DNA of 64,000 nt from Candidula unifasciata (GCA_905116865.2 CAJHNH020004724.1:15001-79000), one strand, 5' to 3'. Shown: positions 21,466-32,649, counted from the first letter of the stretch. Translations and numbers: made by a program. The notes: a model not told the origin generated them from the sequence alone.

Positions 21466-21934
21466 ACTAGATTAGAATATTATGTACACGAATTTGACAA
21501 ATACCAATCAACGGCAGGCTTATACTAAGTAGAGATACTTAGAGCGAAGTCAATGCCCCCCCCCCCCAACTTGGTGGGCTCAGGGGGCATGCCTTTATGT
21601 TTCGTCACCCCTGGTATATGGTTACAGTAAATACAAGTACCCCCCCCCCCCTTTCCATCCTACAGTGGTCAGTTCGTCTCGACTTCTTTGTTTATTGTGT
21701 ACTGAGTTTTTCTGTCTGCATTTCGACAATGAGCCCCTTGTAGAGGCAAGAAAACCAAAGCGCAAACTTTCACTTCGGGGTCACTGTAACATCGGGAGCG
21801 TTTTGACCGAGGGTCGCACAGCCTAAAAAGGGGCAACCTGCCCTTGGGCTGCAGAGCCTAAAGGGGGTCGGAAAGCAGGCCGCGGCTACTAGCATAGAAG
21901 ACTAAATTGCTGTTCTACGACCAGAGATTTGCAC
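21466..21934. other. Poly-C tracts and unannotated sequence
   Basis: Two C-homopolymer runs (about 21556-21567 and 21640-21650) in otherwise unmatched sequence. Confidence 0.4.
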
Positions 21935-22140
21935 GTCGCTCTCTCCTTGTGGGGTCATGGGGTCTTATTCTGAAAGAAAAAAATATTGACCTTTGGCCGG
22001 CATAACAAACATGCCGTAAAAGTCGACTAATTAGGGGTGTTTCTTTCGAAGTCAGAGTGCATCTGCCTGGGAGGCGAGGAACCCAAAAAGTCAGATCTGT
22101 AAAACTGCTGCGCACTCAAACATTCTGGGGCAAGAAAAAG
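21935..22140 (-). repeat. Interspersed repeat family D, copy 1 (inverted)
   Basis: The sequence is the inverse of the motif order at 29870-30155: GTCGACTAATTAGGGG, GAAGTCAGAGTGCATCTGCC and AGTCAGATCTGTAAAACTGC. Six copies or partial copies are in the window (21935, 26305, 29870, 56485, 60045, 63752). There is no ORF. It is probably a SINE or short retroelement whose 3' end carries GAA repeats. Confidence 0.6.
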
Positions 22141-22679
22141 TCTAGAAGTTGACGAATAGCCAGACTTTTCTGCCAGAGTTTACGGCCGGGGAACACGAAA
22201 AATTAGATCATCGCTTCAAAGGCATTGGCTTCACATTCATAACTAGACAACGGTTTAATAATTATAACGGCTCCTGAGTCGACGCAGCCTGATACAAGGA
22301 AATGTCCCGGGAGGTGACTGCAGTTGACAGGGTGTTGATCATGCCACACATAAATTGTTTTTCTTGTGAACACACAGTAAGAGTTGAGTGCCATACGCCC
22401 TGTTTGGAGAAAAGTGTAATTTTCTCTCTTACCGTACCCAATAGACCAATAGATCCCAGTTAGTTGAGATTTAAGACCCCACCGTTTATTGTATCGGTCT
22501 ACAACAGACCTTATACGTTTTAAATAGTTACACTAAAGAGCTTTTAAATAATTTATAATAATTAGAATCAATAAATAAAAAAAATAAAAAATAAAAAAAG
22601 GGATTTCATTCTAAAGATAAATGAAAAAAGTGAAGTTCCTTGTACACGTCGGTGACATATCCGGCATATTAGGCTAGAC
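22141..22679. other. No recognised feature
   Basis: AT-rich toward the right end. A 63-codon minus frame at 22203-22394 has no motif. Confidence 0.3.
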
Positions 22680-22760
22680 CAGTGGTCTCCAACCTGGGGG
22701 TGTATGGTGATGGTGGGGGGGGGGGGGGCGCAGGAGGTTTCAAGGGGGCGTCATGCAATT
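22680..22760 (+). mobile_element. Possible solo hAT terminus
   Basis: CAGTGGTCTCCAACCTGGGG at 22680 has the form of a hAT terminal inverted repeat (CAG..GGTCTCCAACC). I found no matching right end within several kilobases, so it may be a truncated element. Confidence 0.35.
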
Positions 22761-22879
22761 TTGAAATCGAGTGCATGTGTATTTACAATAATCCGTTACA
22801 TAATGTTTTGTTGTTTAGCCTTATTATAAATAAAATAAAAAATAATATTTGCGAGACTACTTATTTGCCGTATAAAAAA

Positions 22880-23050
22880 AAGAGGGGACGGGCGGGGGAG
22901 GGGGGGGGGGTATTGTATGGGTCTTGTCCTACACTTAACAACAAAAAATTGAGAGGACGTTGGAGTCTTGCCATATACTTAAGGGTTTGAAAAGGGGGAA
23001 AGGGGGGGGGGGTTGGTCTTGCCATATATTGGAGCTTGGGTGGGACTTGC
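22880..23050. repeat. G-rich degenerate tandem repeat
   Basis: Three imperfect units, each with a run of at least ten G and a TTGCCATATA or related block. The G runs could form quadruplexes on the plus strand. Confidence 0.5.
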
Positions 23051-23589
23051 TTCACACTGGGGCCTGCTTTAGTCTTCCCCAGTGTAGGACGCTATTCATG
23101 TAAACTAGTTCAAGTTTTTCATTGAATATTAGGAATATGTTTGTTGTTGTTGTTGCCTATTTTCCCGGCTCTTAGTTTAAAAAAAAAAATTAAGTTTAAG
23201 AAGGTGGATCTGTGATACTGTTGGTGACAAAATTAATTACACAAACATAGCCAACAGTCGTGCCACCTGCCTTCTCACATCACGAATCTTTTCTTCACCT
23301 CTCGATTTCACAGAATTACGAGGTGAGGAAAACAGGCTGGCGTTAAATATGACACCAATTAAGGAAAGCTGAGAATGAATATAATTAGAATAGGAACTTG
23401 TTACGATATTCGGCCCAAACATAGCGTGAGTGGGTTTGCTCACCTGTGGCACAGGCTAGTCTATGTAAGAGAGGTGTCACGTTGTCTTATGTTCGCGAAG
23501 AGCTTTCTATCTTGTGCGTCGTGTGGTCGGCGAGCTACACGGTGTGTTTTACTCGTTGTTGCGAGCTGGCCGTGACATTGTGTATATTA
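23051..23589. other. No recognised feature
   Basis: Unmatched sequence with short motif-free frames on both strands. Confidence 0.3.
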
Positions 23590-23975
23590 ACCAGTCGCAT
23601 TTGAGAACAGTCTTACGGCGAATCTTTGGAAGCAGTAAAGCTGATAATAGTGGAGAATGAAGTGTGAGAAGTAACAACAAAGTTCATAAACTAATTGTAA
23701 CACTGACTGGGATGATGCGGAATAGCCGATTGCAATGGCTGAGACATATAGAGATAATTTAAGTCAACATAGGGACCAAAGCTTAGTAAAACAAGAGAGA
23801 AATGGGAGTAGGCCTCGAGGCAGACAAAAAAGATAGTAGAGAAGTAATTTTCAGGCACATCTACAAACACATGTAGTCACCAGCTGAAAAGAGAAGGCCA
23901 AACAGATATGAATGGAGGCGTGTGATATCTACAGCAATGAACATCAAGGTCTCGGAATGCTGAAGAAGAAGAATC
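23590..23975 (+). pseudogene. LINE 3' end with GAA tail
   Basis: Frame pieces include LTGMMRNSRLQWLRHIE, then a GSRPRGRQKR basic motif and a final segment ending in GAAGAAGAAG. The arrangement W..H.ER - RPRGRP.KRW - simple-repeat tail is the 3' end of a non-LTR retrotransposon, similar to family K at 61165-61800. Several frame changes; dead. Confidence 0.6.
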
Positions 23976-24394
23976 TCTTCTCGTCTAACTTCTAACGTCT
24001 ACCATTTTCCTTCCAGAAACGATTCGCTTTCATCCGATCTTTACTTGTTACATGGGTAGTTTACGTTACTGATAACATTTGTCTCACTAACCACGTCACA
24101 ACGATAAACTAATTCTTCCTAATGTATTCATTCACATTCCAGTATTGCCCACAACAGAAACAAATCAACAGATACGACATTCTAAAATTCTCTGTCACGC
24201 TGCTAATGCGTTGTAAATATTTATAATCCCTCAGTTTTCGCAACGTTTCATTTATGATTAACTTCTGACAGAACTATTTATCTTCAGCAATATTTCTGTG
24301 AATGAAGTCTTCACAAGAGGGCATTGCCCACACATTATCAACATGCGAAAGTGAGACGCAATCTTTGTGTTTTCAAGCATACTGGGTGCCGGCT
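23976..24394. other. No recognised feature
   Basis: No repeat or coding signal identified. Confidence 0.3.
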
Positions 24395-25870
24395 ACCACT
24401 ACGCGTGTCGAGAGAGATATAAGGTCCTGCTTCGTGCTGTTCTGGTTGCTTCGACAACAGACACATCGTGATGCTGTAAAGTTTCTCTCATGTTATCATT
24501 CCATTCTGTCCTTGGTCTTCCCTTTTCTCTACGCTCCTCTCCTCTTTTGTTGTATGCCATGTATGGTATAACATCAGAAGACATTCTCTTCAAGTGGGCA
24601 AACCATTTGATTTGCTGTCTTTGTGTGTAATTCTTTGTATCGACTTGATCTCGTATGACCTCGTCCCTGATTTTATCTCTTCTGGTCACTCTTACAGTCT
24701 TTCTCAGACACGTCATTTCCATGGTAACTAATTTTATGTTATGTTTTGTTGTGAGTGACCACAATATAGGTGGTAATGAATGTGCTTTGTTTGATTTGTC
24801 TATTTGTGCTGATTGGGACTGCCTTATGCTATAAGAGGAGGGGGGGATGGGGTGGAGGGAGGGGGGATGGGTGAAGAGGGGGGGGGGGGGGTAGCTGTCC
24901 CAATAATTAGCCTGCTTTACTGCATCGGATGTCCATTTCTTCGTCCAATTTACCATCTTCAGTGAATGTTGTTCCAAGATTTTTAAACTCACCTACCTGT
25001 TTATATAACTATGCTCCAATGCTAAGTTTAAATCCGGCATCTTTTTTCCTATTGACATTACTTCTGTCTTTTCGATGTTGATTCTTTTATAATTTGGTTT
25101 ACATGATGCTGCTGCAAATTCACGGCTGTATCTGCAATCAAGGCCTGATCATCAGCAAAAAGTAATTCGTTGTTGTTATTTTTTTGTTTTGTTCCTAGGC
25201 CTGGCATCTTTACTGTCAATGTAGGTGATAAACAAGAGTGATGATAAGACACATCCCTGTCCTACTTTAAATGTTGCTTTGAATGGTTTAGATGTTCCCT
25301 AATTTATTGTAACTACGCTTCTACAATCGTTATATATGCTTTTGCAAACTTCAGTTAGGTGTTCACTTACTCATTATCGAGTTATTACTTTTCATAATTT
25401 TTTTTTATTGACGCTGTCGAAAGCTTTCTCCTGGTCTACAAATGCTAGAAATAAGTTTAATTCATTTTCAATGTTCTTTCTATTAACTGTTTAAGTCTGA
25501 AGATTACATCTCTACATATTCTTTTTTGTCTGAAATTTATCTATTCTTCTGTCAACTATGGATCTATCACTGGTAGCAGACTCGTTTTTATTATCTTAGC
25601 ATACATTTTCCTAACATAACTTGGAAAAGAGGTGCCTCGATATTGATTGCATTTTTGCTTGATTGCATTGTTCTTCCACAATGGTACAACTAATGCATGT
25701 TGCCAGGCAATGGGAGCAGTTTGTTGTACCCATGCAGCATTGAGAATTTCATGGAGCCATCTAATGTTGCTTTCATATGATGCTTGGATGATTTCTCTTG
25801 GTAATCTATCAGCACTTAGTGCTTTATATTTGGGTGACTTATTGACTTAAACTACTTTAGTGAAGTAAAT
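24395..25870 (-). pseudogene. LINE reverse transcriptase, family I, decayed
   Basis: On the minus strand, from 25870 leftward: LSADRLPREIIQASYESNI (fingers), LVVPLWKNNAI, QYRGTSFPSYVRKMYAKII, AFVDQEKAFDSVN (motif A, catalytic Asp near 25434), LLFADDQALIAD (motif C, FADD at 25148-25159), then TVRVTRRDKIRDEVI, KWFAHLKRMSSD and EKGRPRTEWNDNM. Order and spacing match a non-LTR RT domain and its C-terminal extension. Stops and frameshifts separate most blocks, and the thumb is interrupted by a G/C-rich run near 24840-24895. No endonuclease is seen, so it is 5'-truncated. Confidence 0.85.
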
Positions 25871-25924
25871 CAGGTTCTAGCACTGCTGCTTTGTAGCATT
25901 GTAGCGAAAAGAAAATGCGTTCGT

Positions 25925-26135
25925 ATGTATCTATTATAGACATTTAAGGCCTCCGTTGTGGGATGCAATTTTTCGTTACTTGAAGCACCATCCTTTATAT
26001 AGCTGGGCCACAATTGTAGCCATAACGGATGAAAGGAGTTTCTGGGACCTCTCCACGGGTGATCCTCATCCACATGATGGTACTTTGTATCACAGGGTCT
26101 GGTGTTTATCGCTTGTGTGATGTCGTGGTGGGGTG
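25925..26135 (-). repeat. Interspersed repeat family E, copy 2 (inverted)
   Basis: The plus strand shows GCAATTTTTCGTTACTTGA, GGACCTCTCCACGGGTGATC and GGTGTTTATCGCTTG, the complement of family E at 384-560 and 43551-43740. Confidence 0.55.
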
Positions 26136-26304
26136 CAAACAAACAAGCGTTGGCATATTTAGCCTTGGCTCCTTTCTCGTAAAGTTTAAAGACGCCTTAT
26201 ATGTGTACTTGTTGCAATGGACTCCTATTATCGCGTCGCCACCAGCCTAGATGCCTGCAAGTCTTATATTCAAATCATTTATAAAACCTTCACCGGAGTT
26301 TTGC

Positions 26305-26400
26305 GAGCACATTAGTCTACAAGATCCGCTTACTTGCATGCTGACTGTTGAGTCCTCGCATCTCGGGCAAATGCCCTCCGACTTCGTAAGGAAACCATCA
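26305..26400 (+). repeat. Family D fragment
   Basis: GACTGTTGAGTCCTCGCATC then GGGCAAATGCCCTCCGACTT match the central block of family D (compare 30006-30062). Short and diverged. Confidence 0.45.
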
Positions 26401-26409
26401 CATTATTAC

Positions 26410-27620
26410 CTTGACACTTAATTACCAGTTGTTGGTGACGTAGACGATTATGCCTTCCCACAATCTGCGATCCGCAGCTGTGTGTCTCTGTTCTTGTGTT
26501 GACTTCCCTCCATGCCATGACAAAAAGCTGGAAAGAATCTTCTGGCGCTTTCTTTCTCTGTCTCTCTTTCCATAGATCTTTCCAATAGTCACAGCGTGTT
26601 CCATTTTCCCTCTTTTCATAATATGACCCCCAAAGAATGATGACTATCTCTTCCTGATGTTTGTGATAAGTTTTCTTCGAGCATTCGCCTCATTTAAACA
26701 TCTGAGTTCTTATCTGTCCAAGGAAATCAAAGGATTGTTCTTAAAACACATCTCCAAGGCCTGGAGATATTGTTTGGCTTGTTTATTAATTGTCCAGGGT
26801 TCTCAACCGTATGTTAAAACTGGTTCAGTATGGCATGCGACAGTTCTTTTCCTAACCTCAAATGAAGTGGATTTATTGCAAAAATTGTTCTTCATTGGAT
26901 AAAATACAGCTTTGATCTGCCTTTTTATGCTTTATCTGTGATACATCTTCCATCGGATGTTATCCATGTGCCTAGATAGTTAAATTGCTATAGATAGCTA
27001 AATTGCTATACTTGTACTGTACTTGTAATAAAATAACGCTTTTGACTTTTATTACACATGTAGGTGCTACTCTTGTCTTGGAAATCACCATTATTCTGTC
27101 TTCCAATTATTCAAATTAAGGCCCATTTTATCACTTCAAACCAGCACAGAATCTACCAATTCATGTAGTTCTTTTTGACTTGTCGCTATCAAGACGGTGT
27201 CATCGACATGATGCAGGTTGTTTGTGTCATGACCACCAACCACAATTCGTTAAATGTCTTTAATAGATCGCAGTATATATTCAGTGTAAAAAAAAAAAAA
27301 TAATCAGTTGATAGTACACATCCTTGTCGCACTCTCCACTTTATGCTTTGAAATCTTCAAAAATGGTTATTAATTATTATAGCTGCTATTTCCTGATAAA
27401 AAAAGTCTTTAGAATTCATAAATCTTTACCACCAGTAGTACAGTAGTTTGATTATTCCTTTACGTTTCACACAGTCGAATGTTTTCGTTTTCAATGAAGC
27501 ATAATACAGATTTTTTTTTTTTTTACTTCCATAGCTCTTTCCGAAAGAGTCCTTAGGATGTATATGGCATTGTATGCATCTTTTCCTTCTTCAAATCTAT
27601 GCTTCCTACCGTACGAGGAG
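26410..27620 (-). pseudogene. LINE reverse transcriptase, family F, decayed
   Basis: Minus-strand blocks: KTKTFDCVKRKGIIKLLYY (motif A region), WRVRQGCVLST (motif B region), NLHHVDDTVLIATSQKELHE (motif C, VDD at 27198-27206), LGTWITSDGRCITD, then KMEHAVTIGKIYGKRDRERK and AADRRLWEGIIV at the C-terminus. Many stops and frameshifts. The same family is at 51205-51765 and 54065-54196 (plus), inside the ATTCGG hAT elements, where the last block reads AAGDRRLWRGIIAHAS. Confidence 0.8.
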
Positions 27621-28424
27621 ATTCAATTAGAACCCCAATTAACGATGTTATCTGGATACGACTGGTTTACGGGCATTATTTACCGAGGAAGATGCAGCAG
27701 TGGTTTTCCCTCGCCTTTCGCCAGTCTTGTTATGGTTTAACTCCAATAGCCTTTGTCTAAAGAGGTATAGTTAATAGTACTTGACGTTCTTTTCCTTCAT
27801 CAATCCGGTCAAACAAATGTTAGTCTCCCCACAGAAAGTAGATCACGTTCCATCGATAAGTTTCTTGGACTGGTCTTACTTGCTGTGGGTTACGAGTGTG
27901 CCGTTCTGTTGTTTGATATCTGTGTTGTCTTGCATTTAAATTTTTATTCCGAGAAAGAGAATGCCTGTGACATATGTTTCATCCCTTTCTAAAGGGGTTG
28001 TGTATTAGACCCAATATGTCGATGTTATTGGAGTGTTAAAATCGGTGGCGTTCTGAACTATACAACATGCGATGTCAACGGCATTGCGGAACACCCCCAT
28101 GAAATTGTACCAAGTCGCGTGGCTCAAGGTTGACCAATCAGAAGTTAGCTAGGCTGAAGGTCAACCAATCAGAAGTGAGGTAGTGTGTAATACTGTGTAA
28201 ATGGGGAAATATCTTTACTTTTACCATTTTTCCAATAGCATTATTTTTTTTTTTAAATTGGGTCGGCTAGGAGGAGGTAGGGGTATGCATAGTGTTCGAG
28301 AGGTGGCAACCAGAACAAGGTTGAAGAACCAGGTCCAGACACTCGCTCACTGAAGGTTTGGGAATCGAATTCACATCGACGCGGATTTCTTTGTCAAGTG
28401 ACCTTGGCTTCCGGATTGACCTAA
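27621..28424. other. Unannotated sequence with a CCAAT-containing direct repeat
   Basis: Mostly unmatched. Two adjacent ~30-bp units at about 28121-28181 each contain ACCAATCAGAAG (a CCAAT box in sequence), but no TATA box, start or gene lies nearby. Confidence 0.35.
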
Positions 28425-28590
28425 CCTAAAATGGATATCTGGTCATATCCTGAGAAGAAGTAAAGGCGACCAAAACCCATAGAGTGCTGACGCGACCGAC
28501 ACGATTTTGACTACATCACTCATCTAGTACTGACTAGGCTGTACACATATGAGTCCGGCATTATATACCTGATACGCCCCTGGCGTGAAC
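28425..28590 (+). mobile_element. SINE family A, diverged 3' part
   Basis: GAAGTAAAGGCGACC, GACTACATCACTCATCTAGT and a closing GATACGCCCC match the 3' half of family A. Diverged and headless. Confidence 0.45.
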
Positions 28591-29219
28591 TATGGGACTG
28601 TGACTATTGTTATAGTTTACAGCTTCAGTCGAATGTCACTAACAACCTGTTTAACACTTACAAACCACACACTGACCTTGTGGCTGTCTCTGGCGCGTAA
28701 CCTTGACACGGATACTAGGGCAGATGGTGCTATCTTGGTCTCATTACCGCCCTGTGGGTTCGCTCATGTTCGATTCAGGATAGACATTTTTTATTTCAGC
28801 TTGGAGATAAGGCATAATCACAGTCACCAAGTTGTCAAGTGCAGGGATTATCTCTGCTAAATCTTCTTCTTTATGTTCCCCCTTAGCTTCATAACTCCAT
28901 GTGAGGCATTCTCTTCTAAGTGTTTAATGCGCTAGAGCAGGGGTTCTCAAACTTGTATGGCCGCCGCACCCTTGTCAAGCTAACAAAAAATTCGTGGCAA
29001 ACCTACACGTAAAGCGGTTAAATTCTTAGGGGAAAAATAGTGCACATTTAATGTTCAGCTGTGATTAGTGATTAGTTATTAGACAGGATTATAATCACAG
29101 CACTCCAGACAGATCCATAGGTGCTCCGATCTCCTCCTCAAAAGCTAAACAAGTGTAAAACGACTGATGATGCCGGTTCTGTGTTGATTATTAAAACGTC
29201 TTGTCCCCTCGGTGAAATG

Positions 29220-29560
29220 TTTATTTCTTGCAGCTCCAGGCTGCACCCTCATGTCCATCAGTCTCGGTGCGGTAAGTGCAGCGGATGGCATTGATAACAT
29301 CACTTATGTCCAGTACTGGGCCAGCCAAGCAACCGCACTGTCAGCAAGATAGTCTGCACGCTCATTCCCTTAAACACCCTCATAACCTGGAACAAAGATG
29401 AAAGTTATGGCAGATATTCGTGAAGTGCTTAGTGTTTCAATCCATTGTCGCCTGATAAATCCAGCTTGGAGTTTTTAAAGAATATTTATCGAGTCACTAA
29501 GAATGCATGCGTGTGTGAACTTATAAGTGCAAAGTCATGCTAATGTTCAGTTGTCTTTAA
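29220..29560 (-). pseudogene. LINE RNase H fragment inside hAT element
   Basis: The minus strand reads PGYEGV, NERADYLADSAVAWLAQYW and, further right, pieces like NYSLKTPSWIYQATMD. The GNERAD-LA-SA block corresponds to the last RNase H motif of family R (EQADRLAGSA at 8155-9440). It is truncated at both ends and older than the hAT only if it was carried in; the order cannot be told from one copy. Confidence 0.55.
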
Positions 29561-29859
29561 CGCGATGAATGATACGGTTTGGATGAACTTTGCATAATAT
29601 CCTTTTCATTTTTATAAATCCTCTCCATCATGGATGACCCTGCCTGAAGGGATAAAGCTCGGCCTTTGAAGATTTCTTAACCAGATGACTCTTTAATTTG
29701 GAAGGAACCAAGCAGGCGTTGGCAACACTTCTTTGGCAGTTAACGCATTGCCCTTCCGGTACCTTATCGTTCCCAACCGAAACAGCCAAAGTGAAGTAGC
29801 TAGGGTCATATTTTCTTAGTTTTCCTCGGATTTTCTTTTGGTAGTGAGTTGTCTTTTCC

Positions 29860-30155
29860 GCGAACTTCTTCTTCTTTCTTCTTCGCGTTCACCAGCTGTA
29901 AACTCTGGCGGAAAGTTATGGTTGTTTATCCACTGCTGGACTGCAGACCTGTTCCAGAACCTGAGTGTTGCGTGTGCATCTGTTTTACAGATCTGACTCA
30001 TTTGTATGCAGACTGCTGGTTCCTTGCCTCTCAGGCAGATGCACTCCGACTTCGAAGGAAGCTCCCAATTAGTCGACTCTTACGACATGCTTTTGGGTAG
30101 GCAGTGGGTCTATTCTTGTTTTCCCTATAATAGGGCCCCCAGAACCCACACGGGG
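29860..30155 (+). repeat. Interspersed repeat family D, best copy
   Basis: Runs from TTCTTCTTCGCGTTCACC through GCAGACCTGTTCCAGAACC, TGTTTTACAGATCTGACTC, GCAGATGCACTCCGACTTCG, GTCGACTCTTACGACATGC to AGGCAGTGGGTCTATTCTTG. The copy at 63752-64000 is nearly identical and also starts with TTC repeats. Read on the minus strand this would be a repeat with a GAA tail at its 3' end. No RNA polymerase III boxes that I can defend. Confidence 0.75.
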
Positions 30156-30518
30156 GTTTTCCGCGAACTGAGGCAGGCCAGCTTGGATGGCTTAGGCTTG
30201 CAGCTGTCTGGTGAGACAATGTATCGACTGTACCTTAACGAATGCAGGTAGAGGATCGGCCCACCTTCAGATAAATACAATGACAATTCTTAGCACGTTG
30301 CGATTGGCATTTTATGCCGTATGAAAAACGTCTCAGTGTGAAGCAAACATTAAAATCTTTTCGACAGTGGCAAGGAAAGACAACCTAAATGTTAACTCTT
30401 GAGTATCTGTGTGCCTTCTTGAATAATTTCACAATTTTTAGCCGACTTTTCTTGATTACTGCCTCTGATCCCCTGGCATAAGCTCGCGGCACCCAGTTTG
30501 AGAACCTCTGATCTAGAG

Positions 30519-30917
30519 TGTTGTCTGAAAGAGAATTGTGATCAGGACAGAATGACAACAGCGAGCTCCAGAGTTGAGCTTCTGACTGAGAGAGAGAGAG
30601 AGCACGTCAAGAGAGTCTTCGTGACAAAGTAGCCAAGCCATTTGCCTCGCTACCGGAAGATGGTGGTTCGTTTTGCGGCTGCATCATTCGGTTTACGAAC
30701 GTAATTTTTACGGAGACCCCTAGGGATCGTCGCTGGTGCTACCATACTCTGTGCCATAGTCTCAGCAAGCAGTTGGCCATTCCGCAGGGAGACACTGAGC
30801 CATGCAGGATTATATCCTATGCCATGTAGTCAATCCTCTCGACTTAATATTTTTTAGCGTTAAATACATGCTATGGCAACAACGGTCCTGAAAGCCAATG
30901 CACAAATTGCAGAAGAG
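30519..30917. other. No recognised feature
   Basis: Contains a short GAGAGA run near 30588-30601 and otherwise unmatched sequence. Confidence 0.3.
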
Positions 30918-31195
30918 CAAGTAGAGTAAAGGACCCTTTCCACACCTTTAGGTGTATAGGGCATATAGGGCTAGACCTATATTTTTATAGACCAACGGCA
31001 CAAGATGGGTGATGTGGTCAGCATTAGGCCGGCCGCCTCTACTTCCCGGGACTTAACCCGGTACCCACTCAAGGCTGGGTCGACCTGGGAGCCAAGGTCA
31101 TTTTTGAAGAAAAGTCCGGCTTCGCCAGGGAGCGAACCCACGACCTTCCGATCCGCGGTGCGCGTCTTGCCGCTCTGCCACGGCGACTGCCCAAT
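30918..31195 (-). mobile_element. tRNA-derived SINE, family A, complete copy
   Basis: Reference copy for family A. The minus strand starts with a clear tRNA-like head: A box TGGCAGAGCGG (plus-strand complement at 31170-31180) and B box GGGTTCGCTCCC (complement at 31128-31139), about 30 bp apart as in tRNA genes. The body follows (GGGTACCGGGTTAAGTCCC, TGATGTGGTCAGCAT-like blocks), then AGGTCTAGCCCTATATGCCC and a final GGGTCCTTTACTC. It would be transcribed by Pol III. Confidence 0.85.
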
Positions 31196-31274
31196 TGCAG
31201 AAGAATTAGCTGTTAACGCGAGCGAAACTCGTTTCACGCTCACCATCGCCAGTGGTTGAGATAGCGGTGCCTAA

Positions 31275-31575
31275 TTAATATCCTACCCCAAGCAAGGAAA
31301 ATCCACAGCTCACGGGACAGTCTAATATTTCAGGGGATGGTAGGTAGACTGCATGCAGTCCTGGGACCTAGGCTGCACGCAGTCGTGGCACTTAGACTGC
31401 ATGCAGTAGTGCGACCTACACGGCACTCTCTCGTGGGACCTAGGTGCGTTGAGGTGAGAGCCAGTTCTAGATGTTTTAGGGTCGTTAAAAGCATCAGAAA
31501 GCCGGGAAACCCAGTCTTATCACCCTTTATAATGCTGGACTGCCATGTGACGTCATCTAGGGGGTAGGATATTAA
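31275..31575. mobile_element. TTAA-flanked MITE
   Basis: Inverted termini TATCCTACCCC (31279-31289) and GGGGTAGGATA (31561-31571) are each bordered outside by TTAA. TTAA target sites are characteristic of piggyBac-type transposition, although the terminus does not start with the usual CCC. The interior is filled by a 24-bp tandem repeat. No ORF. Confidence 0.6.
31336..31445. repeat. 24-bp minisatellite inside the MITE
   Basis: Four imperfect units with TAGACTGCATGCAGTC then TGGGACCTAG-type blocks. The TGCATGCA core is itself palindromic. Confidence 0.7.
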
Positions 31576-32006
31576 TTTTAAAAAACCCAGATAGCCACCA
31601 TGCCTCCCTATACACAATATGACACTTTCGTCTGGAAAGTCTAAGAAATGTCAACAAACAAATATGATTTTCCGCCTCTGACTTTTGTCCCCACAAGGTT
31701 GTGATAACTGAGTATGCTTAAGCGATATAATGAATAATGCTAATCTGTGCAGACGGTGAAAAGGTCTGCACTTAACCATTGTAAGTGAAAGTGAAATAGG
31801 TAGACGCCCGGGTGACAGTCAACAGCCCTATAGATAAACTCAGGCGTCTAACAAATAAAGAGCTGTCTCGGCAGTTATAAATCACCGGAGCTCAGAGTTT
31901 AACACAGGTAACAAATAAATTGTTGTAATTACATTGTAGCCTAGCAACAGAGGGTGATTTTGAAGCCTCGCACCCAGAGTTGGGTCATTTCTAGGGGGCG
32001 AATAAT
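31576..32006. other. No recognised feature
   Basis: Unmatched sequence between the MITE and a (CTT)n array. Confidence 0.3.
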
Positions 32007-32150
32007 ATTTCTTCTTCTTCTTTTCCTTCTTCTTCGTTTTCTTCTTCTTCTTCTTCTTCTTCTTCTTCTTCTTCTTCTTCTTCTTCTTCTTCTTCTTCTT
32101 CTTCTTCTTCTTCTTCTTCTTCTTCTTCTTCTTCTTCTTCCTCCTCTTGT
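32007..32150. repeat. (CTT)n microsatellite
   Basis: About 45 CTT units, pure in the centre, with CCT and GTT variants at the edges. Confidence 0.95.
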
Positions 32151-32649
32151 TTTTCGTTTGTTTTTCCTATTTTGCGTGAACCCGTATAGGCGGGTAGTGA
32201 TTTACAGATTGACTGTGATATTTGAGCCTTACGGTCCAGGACACCCGATTTCAGCAAATCTCTAATTATTTGCTCCTCATGACATGCTTGTAAAGAAGCA
32301 GTTGGCACTTTCCTTTTTATTAGAGAATGTTTCCTGAAACCCACACAGGAAAAAACAGAGTATTTGAAAATTTACCTCTTCCGTTTGACAGTCTTGAAAA
32401 CAAAACAGCTTGACGTGCAGTGATCTGTTGTGTGCCCTGTCCTCAGACCCACAATAGCAGATATCATCAAGACAAAACTATGTCAACCATCACATTGATA
32501 TTTGGACGCACTAAATTGCCAGTTTTTGTTTTAAAATTATTTTGTTTTTCGATACAAATTATCGATTATTGTTTTATGCCGTTGATTTCTACAAGTTCTG
32601 TTGACAGTGGTTGGAATTGTTCTTTTTGCCTTCCTCATTTCAATCACAT
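32151..32649. other. No recognised feature
   Basis: Short frames only, no motif or repeat found. Confidence 0.3.

Larger units (their letters stand above)
28938..30510. mobile_element. hAT transposon (1.57 kb) containing older repeats
   Basis: The left end CAGGGGTTCTCAAACTTG and the right end CAGTTTGAGAACCTCTG form a 16-bp inverted repeat with one mismatch. Flanks CGCTAGAG (28930-28937) and ATCTAGAG (30511-30518) agree at 6 of 8 bases, a decayed 8-bp target duplication. Both termini also carry CCGC/GCGG and GCACCC subterminal blocks. No transposase frame survives. Inside are a minus-strand LINE RNase H fragment and a family D repeat. The TIR is of the widespread CAG-GGTTCTCAA hAT type. Confidence 0.75.

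Noticed and set aside
24399..24992. Proline-rich 197-codon protein as a novel host gene
   Set aside because: Its C-terminal half is LINE RT (KWFAHLKRMSSD, GRPRTEWNDNM). The proline-rich middle comes from a G-rich simple run.
31128..31180. tRNA gene on the minus strand
   Set aside because: Good A and B boxes but no acceptor stem pairing I could confirm, and the sequence continues into a repeat body found at other loci, so it is a SINE head. The same applies at 32663-32725 and 33733-33796.
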